Shown piece after piece: positions 51,727 through 59,329 of a stretch of DNA of 64,000 nt. Positions within the stretch are counted from its first letter, which is position 1. Each line of letters begins with the position of its first letter. Both the position numbers and the translations under genes were made by a program. Source of the stretch: Embleya sp040629175 (GTDB lineage: Bacteria > Actinomycetota > Actinomycetes > Streptomycetales > Streptomycetaceae); assembly GCF_040629175.1 (NCBI RefSeq), contig NZ_JBEXUX010000001.1:62001-126000 (forward strand), written 5' to 3'. Below the pieces are notes generated by a model. The model saw only the letters and a program-made list of their open reading frames with translations, searched no databases and had not been told where the DNA came from.

Positions 51727-52776
51727 ATGTCCGGACGGGGAGTGCCCCCCGAAGGCCCGAACCGGGGTGGGCCCGACGGCGAGGACGAGTTCAACGCCGT
51801 CGTATTCGACGCGACCTTCGTGCGCGCGGCGGGGCTGCACGAGCCCTCGGCGCGGGAACGGCTGCACGAAGGCAAACGCCCACACCGGCAGCGTCGGGTG
51901 TTCGGCGTGCGGGTGCGCACGCTGCGCGGCGTGCTGGGCGCGTTACTCGTACTGCTGGTGATCGCCGGCGCGAGTTTTCTGGGCGCGCGGCGGGCCGCCG
52001 CGCCCGCGCCGCGCCTGGTGATCGGCCCGGCGGTGCTGCACCGGGTCTCGCTGCTGCCACCGTCCGGCTATGCGACGGGGGCGCTGCCCGCCGATCCGAT
52101 GGCGGGCGGTCCGGCCGCCGGCTGGGCCCAGGGTGCCGCCGGGATCGTCGTGGGCGAGCGCCGGGCGACCGCGCACTTCTCGGCCACCCAGGTCGGCCAA
52201 GCCCTGGACCTGGTACGGGAGTTCGTGGTCGGCACCCAGCTCGACCCGGCCGTGCTCGCGGGCGGCCGGCCGTGGGCCGCGCTGCCGCTGTTGCGTTCGG
52301 AGCAGCGCGAGCAACTCGACGCGGCGCTGATCGCGCCTCACGACGACGACACGTCGGCGCCCACCGGGTGGATCACCCGATTCGATCCGGCCTCGGTCAA
52401 GGTCCTGGAGGTGCCGATCAAGGTCGCGGGCACGCTCGTGGTCGCCGAGCACGCGCGCGCGGACCTCGTGGTCACCGCCGACGTGGTGTTCGTGTACGCG
52501 GTCGCCCAGGTCGGCGGGCCGGGCTGGACCCGGTTCGTGTTGCACCGGGTGTGGGACTTCCATCTGGACCCGGCGATGGTGCACGACGGCCTGCTCCAGG
52601 TCCGCCGGATCCTGACCGCGGCCGGGCCGCAGGGGTGCGACGCGGACTCCTCGGCCTGGTTCCGGCCCGCGTTCACCGGCCCGGCGCCGAGCGACGCGCC
52701 GCCGGCGGCCGAGCAGGTGGATCCGTTCCGCTCGGCCCCGACCGGCACGTGTGCCCGACTGGCGGGCTCGCCCTGA
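51727..52776 (+). CDS. Single-pass membrane protein with VVFDxxFVRAA motif, copy 2
   Basis: 349 residues. N-terminal NAVVFDATFVRAAGLHEPSA (about 24-43) repeats the motif of the upstream gene. One membrane segment (about 65-87) then leads to a 250-residue extracellular domain absent from the first copy. That domain has a regular alpha/beta look (HFSATQVGQALDLVREFVVG; VWDFHLDPAMV) and two Cys near the C-terminus. The gene has its own leaderless-type promoter. It converges on the M48 protease gene only 6 bp away. Function unknown. Confidence 0.7.
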   Translation: MSGRGVPPEGPNRGGPDGEDEFNAVVFDATFVRAAGLHEPSARERLHEGKRPHRQRRVFGVRVRTLRGVLGALLVLLVIAGASFLGARRAAAPAPRLVIGPAVLHRVSLLPPSGYATGALPADPMAGGPAAGWAQGAAGIVVGERRATAHFSATQVGQALDLVREFVVGTQLDPAVLAGGRPWAALPLLRSEQREQLDAALIAPHDDDTSAPTGWITRFDPASVKVLEVPIKVAGTLVVAEHARADLVVTADVVFVYAVAQVGGPGWTRFVLHRVWDFHLDPAMVHDGLLQVRRILTAAGPQGCDADSSAWFRPAFTGPAPSDAPPAAEQVDPFRSAPTGTCARLAGSP

Positions 52777-52782
52777 CGACGG

Positions 52783-53844
52783 TCAGCCGCCGCCGTTGTT
52801 CGTCGGGGTCGCGCCCGGTTCGTCGCGGCGCCCGGTGAACTTGTCGCGCAGCTTGCCGCCCGCGTCCGCCGCGCCGTCGGCGAGGTCGCGGAGCAGCCCG
52901 AACAGCGGGTCCGTGGTGGTGCGCACCGAATCGCGGTAGGCGCCCGCCGACGCCTTGGCCTCCTCGCGCACCGACGCGTTCGGGTCGTCCTCGCGGCGCG
53001 GATACTCGCCCGCGACGATCCGGGTGTACTCCCCGCCGTCCGCCCACTTGCGCAGTTCGGCCACCCGGACCACCGGGAACGGGTGCGAGCGGCCGAGCAG
53101 GTTCATCAACTTGAGCACGCTGTCGCGCAGATCGCCGGCGCCCTCGTACTCGGCGGCCTGCTCCAGGAACGCGTCCGTGCTCATCTCGTGCAACTGCGAG
53201 CCGCCCGCGACCTTCATCAACGCGCGCATCGACACCTCGGGGTCCTGCCCGACCAGCAGGCCCGCCCGGTCGCAGGACAGTTCCGACTTGCGGAACCACT
53301 CCTGCAACGCGGTGATGATCGCGTGCACGCCCAGCGTGCCGAGCGGGATCCCGGACAGCGCGGAGGCGAACCGGGTCAGGATCAACAACATGGTGCGGTA
53401 GACCGCGTGCCCGGACAGGATGTGCCCGGTCTCGTGCCCGATCACCGTGCGCATCTCGTCGTCGTCGAGCAACTCGACCAGGCCCGAAGTGACCACGATG
53501 AACGGCTTGTCCATGCCGATCGCCATCGCGTTGGGCTGCGGGTCCATGCTGACGTACAACTCGGGCACGGTGGGCAGGTCCAGGATGTACGCGGACTCGC
53601 GGACCATCTCGTGCAACCGGCGGAACTGCTGCTCGCCCGCGCGCACCGAGCCCGCGAGGAAGGCGAGCCGGATGGCCCGCTCGGACACCATGCCCGACAT
53701 CTGCTTGAGCACCGTGTCGAACCCGCTGAGGCGGCGCATCGCCACCAGCGCGGTGCGGTCGGCGGGATGTTCGTACGCCCGGGAGGAGATCCCGGGGAAT
53801 CGCCTGCGCCCCTCGAAGGTCCCGATCGTCTTGTCGTCCGGCAT
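52783..53844 (-). CDS. M48-family zinc metalloprotease
   Basis: 353 residues. The zinc motif is HETGH (137-141) in TVIGHETGHIL, with the third ligand probably in the ELSCDRAGLL stretch near residue 205. Unlike HtpX there are no obvious N-terminal membrane helices, only moderately hydrophobic segments around 60 and 155, so it may be peripheral. The ATG at 53844 has AAGGGGG upstream; the TTG at 53868 is a poor alternative. The C-terminal 50 residues are charged and low-complexity. Substrate unknown. Confidence 0.9.
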   Translation of the reverse strand: MPDDKTIGTFEGRRRFPGISSRAYEHPADRTALVAMRRLSGFDTVLKQMSGMVSERAIRLAFLAGSVRAGEQQFRRLHEMVRESAYILDLPTVPELYVSMDPQPNAMAIGMDKPFIVVTSGLVELLDDDEMRTVIGHETGHILSGHAVYRTMLLILTRFASALSGIPLGTLGVHAIITALQEWFRKSELSCDRAGLLVGQDPEVSMRALMKVAGGSQLHEMSTDAFLEQAAEYEGAGDLRDSVLKLMNLLGRSHPFPVVRVAELRKWADGGEYTRIVAGEYPRREDDPNASVREEAKASAGAYRDSVRTTTDPLFGLLRDLADGAADAGGKLRDKFTGRRDEPGATPTNNGGG

Positions 53845-54003
53845 GCCGTGCCCCCTTGCCTCGACCAATCTGCCCCCACACTAGGCGCGTCCGCCGCCCG
53901 CGGCCGAGGGTCGTCCCCGGAACCTGGCCGCGCGACTCGCCGTGCGCGCCCGTACGATGTCGTGCGCACACGTCGGCAAAAACTACGCAAGGGCTGACCA
54001 CGG

Positions 54004-54153
54004 ATGACCCAGCACGCGACGACCGTCCTCACCACGCTGGCCAACGAGAGCGGCAAGCACGAAAACCTGAACCCGTTGGGCGCCGGCATCGGTGCGCTGG
54101 CCGTGCTCCTGCTCCTGCTGTTCGTGGTGACGCGGTTCAACAAGGACCGCTGA
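54004..54153 (+). CDS. 49-residue single-pass membrane protein
   Basis: MTQHATTVLTTLANESGKHE, then one membrane helix (IGALAVLLLLLFVVTRF, about 29-45) and a basic end. AAGGG lies about 11 nt upstream of the ATG. Small proteins ending in a helix plus TRFN(K/R)DR at this position near nadD are conserved in Streptomyces (recalled). Too short for most gene callers. Function unknown. Confidence 0.7.
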   Translation: MTQHATTVLTTLANESGKHENLNPLGAGIGALAVLLLLLFVVTRFNKDR

Positions 54154-54293
54154 GCATCCGTTGCCGAAGCCGGGCGTGGGCGTCCGGTGGTCGGATTTCC
54201 TTCCGTGATCGCCGGGCCGGCACTTTGCCGTCCCGGCACTTCGTCGTGCGCGTTAAGGTGACGCCAGACCAGGGGTGGCCGGGGGAGGACGCG

Positions 54294-55541
54294 ATGCGCA
54301 CATTCGCCATGGGCGAGAAGACGAGGCTGGACGACTCGGCCATCAGGGTGGAGTTCGAGGTGTCGGGCGAGGGCCTGGCCGCGTACTGCTTCAGCCTGGG
54401 CGCGGCGGACTTGGACGTGGTCTGTACGGCCCGGCCGGCGTCGCTGACCAGCGCGGTCGCACTGGTGGCCGGCGGCACCGGCACCGCCGAGTTCCACGTG
54501 GACCTGGCCGCGGTGGACGACCTGGTGGATCGCCTGGTGTTCGCGGTCGGCGCGCAGGCGCCCGGGTTCGGCGCCGGGTCGCTGATCCGCCTGCTGGGCG
54601 CCGACGGCGAGATCGGCCGCTTCGTACTGCCGGTGGCGGAACTGACTCGCGAACGCGCGCTGATCCTGGCCGAGGTCTATCGGCGGGACGGCTGGCGGTT
54701 CGGCGCGGTGGGACAGGGCTACGAGGCGGGCGTGGACGAATTGGTGCGCGATCTGGGCGGGGACCCCGAACAGACGCTGATCGTCGCGGCGATGCCGGCC
54801 GACGCGGAGCCGACGCGAGCGACGCCGGACCCGGTCGACTCGGCCGCGCCGGAGGCGAAGCCGGAGTCCGTGCCGGAGCCGGAGCCCGAGTCCGCGCCGG
54901 AGCCCGAGCCCGAGTCCGCGCCGCAGCCGGAGGCCGAGTCCGCGCCGGAGCCGGAGTCCGAGCCGTCGCCCGCCCACGCTCCCGCCGCCGTCGAGGAACC
55001 ACCCGCCCCGGTGTACGAAGGTCGCGGCGACAAGGTCCTCTCGATCGACCGCCCGGTCGGATCCGGCCCCTTCCTGGTCGAGTTGGAAGGACGCGGCACC
55101 GAGAACTTCGTGGTGTGGACGCTGAACGCGGAACTGGAGACGGACAAGCTGCTCGCCAACGCGATCGGCGCGTACCGAGGCCGCGCCCTGGTGGACGAGC
55201 GCGGCGGCCACACCTCGCGCCTGAAGATCGAGGCCGACGGCGAGTGGACCGTGCGGCTGCTCGCTCCCGACGCGGCCCGGGTGTTGACCGACCGGCTGGC
55301 CGGCAGCGGCCCGGAGACGGTGCGCTGGACCGGCCCGCGCACGGTGCTCGCGATGACCCACCGGGGCGACAGCAACTTCATCGTCGGCACCTTCGCCGAG
55401 CACGGCACGGAGGATGCCTACCTGGGCACCCTGGCCAACACGATCGGCGACTACGAGGGCGAGTCGATCCTGCCCAAGGGCCCGTGCCTGATCGAACTCG
55501 AAGCCGACGGCGACTGGTCGCTGACCGCGGACGGCGGCTGA
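54294..55541 (+). CDS. TerD-domain protein with two C-terminal beta-repeat modules
   Basis: 415 residues. The N-terminal 165 residues are a TerD-type calcium-binding/stress domain (LVFAVGAQAPGFGAGSL; GWRFGAVGQGYEAGVDELVR). A Glu/Pro/Ser linker of about 65 residues (PEPEPESAPEPE repeats) follows. Then come two related modules of about 80 residues, each with a NF(V/I)V core, an (A/N)(N)xIGxYxG turn and an EADG(E/D)W ending; this is a fusion of TerD with a duplicated domain. GGGGAGGAC precedes the ATG; the open frame to 53856 is not needed. TerD proteins act in tellurite and general envelope stress; the role of the added modules is unknown. Confidence 0.85.
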   Translation: MRTFAMGEKTRLDDSAIRVEFEVSGEGLAAYCFSLGAADLDVVCTARPASLTSAVALVAGGTGTAEFHVDLAAVDDLVDRLVFAVGAQAPGFGAGSLIRLLGADGEIGRFVLPVAELTRERALILAEVYRRDGWRFGAVGQGYEAGVDELVRDLGGDPEQTLIVAAMPADAEPTRATPDPVDSAAPEAKPESVPEPEPESAPEPEPESAPQPEAESAPEPESEPSPAHAPAAVEEPPAPVYEGRGDKVLSIDRPVGSGPFLVELEGRGTENFVVWTLNAELETDKLLANAIGAYRGRALVDERGGHTSRLKIEADGEWTVRLLAPDAARVLTDRLAGSGPETVRWTGPRTVLAMTHRGDSNFIVGTFAEHGTEDAYLGTLANTIGDYEGESILPKGPCLIELEADGDWSLTADGG

Positions 55542-55613
55542 ACCCCGCGTCGACACGCCACCATTCGGGGGTAAATAGAGCGACGAGAGCGGTTTGCTTG
55601 GTCTGCTGACCCG

Positions 55614-56909
55614 GTGAACCACATCCTGCGGCGTTGCGGACTCCGGGCCGTCGCGCTCGCATTGGTGGCCTCCACGGTCGGATGCGGGGGCGGTGGTTCG
55701 GGCCCACCGGTGCTCAACTGGTACGCGCCGCCGGACAACGGGGCCTACCAAAAGCTCGCCGACCGGTGCAGCCGGGCGTCCGGCGGCGCCTATCGGGTCA
55801 AGGTCTCGGTGTTGCCCACCGACGCGTCCGGGCAGCGGGAGCAGTTGGTGCGGCGGCTGGCCGCCAAGGACTCCTCGATCGACGTGATGGCGCTCGACCC
55901 GGTCTACGTACCGGAGTTCGCCGAAGCGGGCTTCCTGCGCCCGTTCGAGCCGGCCGAGGCCGCGGCGCTCACCGAGGGCATGCTGCGCAGCGCGGTCGAG
56001 TCCTCGGGCTGGCGCAATCGACTGGTCGCCGCGCCGTTCCGGGCGAACACCCAACTCCTGTGGTACCGCAAGTCGGTGGCCGCCGCCGCCGGGCTCGACC
56101 CGAGCCGGCCGGTCGGCTGGGACGAGGTGATCGCCGCCGCCGAGAAGACGCGCAAAACGGTGGCGGTGCCCGCCAAGCGCTACGAGGGCATCACCGTCTG
56201 GGTCAACGGCCTGGTCGCCGGCGCCGGCGGCGCGATCGTGCGGGACGTGGAAAAGGGCGTCGACCTCGAACCGACGCTCCAGGAGGGCGGTTCGGGCAAG
56301 CGGGCCGCCGAGATCATGCGCCGACTCGGCCGCTCCTCCGCCGCGCCGACCAATCTGGCCACCTCGATCGAGGACGACACCCGGACCACGTTCCAGTCCG
56401 ACACGGGCGGCTTCATGATCAACTGGACGTACGCCCACGGCGCCGCGGCCGAGGCGGTGGCGGCCGGCCAACTCGGGCGCGAGGTGCTCGACGACTACGG
56501 CTGGGCGCGCTACCCGCGGACCGACCCCGGCAAGGCGTCCAGGCCGCCGTTCGGTGGCATCGCGCTGGGCGTCAGCAAGTACGGCGGACACAGCGCGGCG
56601 GCGGTGAGCGCGGTGCGCTGCGCGGGCACGCTGGAGAACCAGATCACCTACATGCTGGAGTCCAAGGAGACCACCGCCAAGGCCGCCGCCTACGACGATC
56701 CGCGCGTACGCGCGGCGTTGCCGATGGCCGACCTGATCAAGGAGTCGCTCGACCAGGCCGGCCCGCGCCCGCGCACCCCGTACTACAACGACGTCTCCGC
56801 GTCCGTGCAGCGCATCTACCACCCGCCTGCGGACGTGAACCCGGACACCGCCCCACGGGACACCGACGACCTGATCACCGGGGTCCTGCACGACAAGGTG
56901 CTGCTGTGA
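55614..56909 (+). CDS. Sugar ABC transporter solute-binding lipoprotein (LpqY-like)
   Basis: 431 residues. Signal peptide with lipobox ALVASTVGC, then a family 1 extracellular binding-protein fold (WYAPPDNGAYQKLADRCSRA; FQSDTGGFMINWTYAH). Immediately followed by two permease genes with GTGA overlaps, so it is the substrate receptor of that importer. The combination and sequence style recall the trehalose-recycling LpqY-SugA-SugB system of mycobacteria, but the sugar cannot be deduced here. GTG start, weak ribosome site. Confidence 0.88.
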   Translation: MNHILRRCGLRAVALALVASTVGCGGGGSGPPVLNWYAPPDNGAYQKLADRCSRASGGAYRVKVSVLPTDASGQREQLVRRLAAKDSSIDVMALDPVYVPEFAEAGFLRPFEPAEAAALTEGMLRSAVESSGWRNRLVAAPFRANTQLLWYRKSVAAAAGLDPSRPVGWDEVIAAAEKTRKTVAVPAKRYEGITVWVNGLVAGAGGAIVRDVEKGVDLEPTLQEGGSGKRAAEIMRRLGRSSAAPTNLATSIEDDTRTTFQSDTGGFMINWTYAHGAAAEAVAAGQLGREVLDDYGWARYPRTDPGKASRPPFGGIALGVSKYGGHSAAAVSAVRCAGTLENQITYMLESKETTAKAAAYDDPRVRAALPMADLIKESLDQAGPRPRTPYYNDVSASVQRIYHPPADVNPDTAPRDTDDLITGVLHDKVLL

Positions 56910-57853
56910 GCACGGTATCCACCACCGACGCCGCGCCCGGGCACCGAAAGCCCCGCGGGCACAAGCCCCGCAAGCAGTTCGATCACGCCCAGCGCATGCG
57001 GCGCACCGGCCTGCTGCTGTCCGCGCCCGCCGTGACGATCATGCTCCTGGTCGCGATCGCGCCGCTGGCCGACGCGGTTTGGCTCTCGCTCTTCCACAAG
57101 CGGCTGACCACCCCGGACGCGAACTCGTTCGCGGGCCTGTCCAACTACTGGGTGGTGCTCAAGGACCCGCTGTGGTGGACCGACGTGTGGACCACGCTGG
57201 CGCTGACCGTGGCCACCGTCTCGGTGGAGTTCGTGATCGGCTTCGGGCTCGCCTGGTTGATGCAGCGGGCGCTGTACCTGCGGCGCACCCTGCGCACGAT
57301 CGTGCTGATCCCGTACGGCATCGTCACGGTCGTCTCCGCCTACGCGTGGCGCTACGCGTTCGACCCCTCCACCGGGTTCGTCAACGACTGGTTCGGCACC
57401 GACATCGCGTGGTTCGACCACCGCTGGTCGGCGCTGTTCGTGATCGCCCTCTCGGAGATCTGGAAGACCACGCCGTTCATGTCCCTGCTGCTGCTCGCCG
57501 GCCTCATCCAGGTCTCCCCGGACGTGCAGGAGGCGGCCCGGGTGGACGGCGCGGGGCCGTGGCAGCGGCTGACCAGGGTCACCATGCCGATCATGAAGCA
57601 GGCCATCCTGGTCGCGCTGCTGTTTCGCACGATGGACGCGTTCCGGATCTTCGACTCGGTGTTCGTGATGACCGGCGGAGCCAACAACACCGAGACGGTG
57701 TCCTTTTTGGCCTACCGACAACTCGTCAGCCGCACCGCGCTGGGGCTGGGCTCGGCGATCTCGGTGTTGTTGTTCGCGTGCGTGCTGCTGATCGCGTTCC
57801 TGTTCATCAAGCTCTTCCGTACCGACGTGAGCAAGCTCGGGAGCCCTTCGTGA
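56906..57853 (+). CDS. Sugar ABC transporter permease 1 (SugA-like)
   Basis: 315 residues, six membrane segments after a 35-residue basic N-terminus. The EAA loop for contact with the ATPase is EAARVDGAGPWQRLTRVTMP (about 211-230). Start GTG overlaps the stop of the binding-protein gene; its own stop overlaps the next permease. No ATPase gene is present in the operon. Confidence 0.9.
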   Translation: MSTVSTTDAAPGHRKPRGHKPRKQFDHAQRMRRTGLLLSAPAVTIMLLVAIAPLADAVWLSLFHKRLTTPDANSFAGLSNYWVVLKDPLWWTDVWTTLALTVATVSVEFVIGFGLAWLMQRALYLRRTLRTIVLIPYGIVTVVSAYAWRYAFDPSTGFVNDWFGTDIAWFDHRWSALFVIALSEIWKTTPFMSLLLLAGLIQVSPDVQEAARVDGAGPWQRLTRVTMPIMKQAILVALLFRTMDAFRIFDSVFVMTGGANNTETVSFLAYRQLVSRTALGLGSAISVLLFACVLLIAFLFIKLFRTDVSKLGSPS

Positions 57854-58683
57854 GTCGGCCCAGCCCGGTCCGGGAGGGCGTCCGCGCCCTGGTCTGCGTG
57901 TTGGTGATCGCGATCACCGTGCTTCCGCTGGCCTGGATGGTGTCGCTGTCGTTCAAGGGCGGCGACGACATCAACAACGCGCAGTTCCTGCCGAAGACCT
58001 GGAGCTGGGACAACTATCGGACCGTGTTTCGGAACGACCTGTTCACCGACGCGCTGCGCAACTCGATCGGCATCTCGCTGATCGCCACGGTGATCGCGGT
58101 CGCCTGTGCGACCGGCACCGCGTACGCGATCGTGCGGATGGAGTTCCCGGGCAAGCGACTGATCCTGCTCGGCGCGCTGGCGATCGCGATGTTCCCGACC
58201 ATCGCGGTGGTCGGTCCGCTGTTCGACATGTGGCGCAGCATCGGCCTGTTCGACACCTGGATCGGGCTGATCCTGCCGTATCTGTCCTTCACCATGCCGT
58301 TGTCGATCTGGACGCTGACCTCGTTCTTCAAGCAGATCCCGTGGGCCCTGGAGGACGCCGCGCGGATCGACGGCGCGTCCGCGTGGCAGGCGTTTCGCTA
58401 CGTGATCGCGCCGATGGCGGTGCCCGCGGTGGTGACCACCGCGATCCTGGTGTTCTTCTTCGCGTGGAACGACTTCGTCTTCTCGGTGTCGCTGACCTCG
58501 ACCAACAATTCGCGCACGGTGCCCGCCGCGCTGGCCTTCTTCACCGGTGCCTCGCAGTTCCAGCAGCCCACCGCCGCGATCGCCGCGGCGTCGGTCGTGG
58601 TGAGCATTCCGGTGGTCGTCCTGGTGCTGGTTTTCCAGAAGCGGATCGTCGCGGGCATCACCTCGGGCGCGGTCAAGGAGTAG
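57850..58683 (+). CDS. Sugar ABC transporter permease 2 (SugB-like)
   Basis: 277 residues, six membrane segments. EAA loop EDAARIDGASAWQAFRYVIA (about 171-190). Ends the three-gene importer operon. As with many Streptomyces sugar importers, the energy is probably supplied by a shared MsiK-type ATPase encoded elsewhere (established for that genus; inferred here). Confidence 0.9.
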   Translation: MSRPSPVREGVRALVCVLVIAITVLPLAWMVSLSFKGGDDINNAQFLPKTWSWDNYRTVFRNDLFTDALRNSIGISLIATVIAVACATGTAYAIVRMEFPGKRLILLGALAIAMFPTIAVVGPLFDMWRSIGLFDTWIGLILPYLSFTMPLSIWTLTSFFKQIPWALEDAARIDGASAWQAFRYVIAPMAVPAVVTTAILVFFFAWNDFVFSVSLTSTNNSRTVPAALAFFTGASQFQQPTAAIAAASVVVSIPVVVLVLVFQKRIVAGITSGAVKE

Positions 58684-58691
58684 GGACCGCG

Positions 58692-58711
58692 CGGTCCGGG
58701 AGCGCGGACCG
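58692..58711 (+). terminator. Hairpin between the importer operon and nadD
   Basis: CGGTCCG / CGGACCG, 7 bp with a 6-nt loop, 8 nt after the permease stop. No U-tract. Confidence 0.45.
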
Positions 58712-58726
58712 ATAGATTCTCGCGCC

Positions 58727-59329
58727 ATGAGCGAGCGGAACAGACGTGTCGGTGTCATGGGCGGCACCTTCGATCCCATCCACCACGGACACCTCGTCGC
58801 CGCGAGCGAGGTGGCGGGCCAGTTCGGGCTCGACGAGGTGGTGTTCGTACCGACCGGGCGGCCGTGGCAGAAGTCCGCACAGGACGTGTCCTCGCCCGAG
58901 GACCGCTACCTGATGACGGTGATCGCCACCGCGTCCAACCCGACCTTCTCGGTGAGCCGGGTGGACATCGACCGCGAGGGCGAGACGTACACCCTCGACA
59001 CCCTGCGCGACCTGCGCGAGTCCTCGCCCGAGGGGACCGAGATATTCTTCATCACCGGCGCCGACGCGCTGTCCCAGATCTTCTCCTGGCACAACGCGCA
59101 CGAGATGTTCGAGCTCGCGCATTTCGTGGGTTGCACCCGTCCGGGGCACACTCTGTCCGACCCGGGTTTCCCGGACGGCGGCGTGAGCCTGGTGGAGGTC
59201 CCCGCACTGGCCATCTCGTCGACCGACATCCGTGCAAGGGTGGCCGGGGGTGATCCGGTCTGGTACCTGGTGCCGGACGGGGTCGTCCAATACATCAGCA
59301 AGCGGGGGCTGTACCGGGGAGCTTCGTGA
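58727..59329 (+). CDS. nadD: Nicotinate-nucleotide adenylyltransferase
   Basis: Converts nicotinate mononucleotide to deamido-NAD. 200 residues. Nucleotidyltransferase motifs GGTFDPIHHGH (12-22) and ISSTDIRARV near the C-terminus. TAGATT lies 8 nt before the ATG. The stop overlaps the start of the LCP-like gene (GTGA). Confidence 0.97.
   Translation: MSERNRRVGVMGGTFDPIHHGHLVAASEVAGQFGLDEVVFVPTGRPWQKSAQDVSSPEDRYLMTVIATASNPTFSVSRVDIDREGETYTLDTLRDLRESSPEGTEIFFITGADALSQIFSWHNAHEMFELAHFVGCTRPGHTLSDPGFPDGGVSLVEVPALAISSTDIRARVAGGDPVWYLVPDGVVQYISKRGLYRGAS

Noticed and set aside
53442..56891. 1149-residue minus-strand ORF spanning several genes
   Set aside because: Overlaps the TerD-fusion and binding-protein genes, which have clear domains; no recognisable domain on the minus strand.
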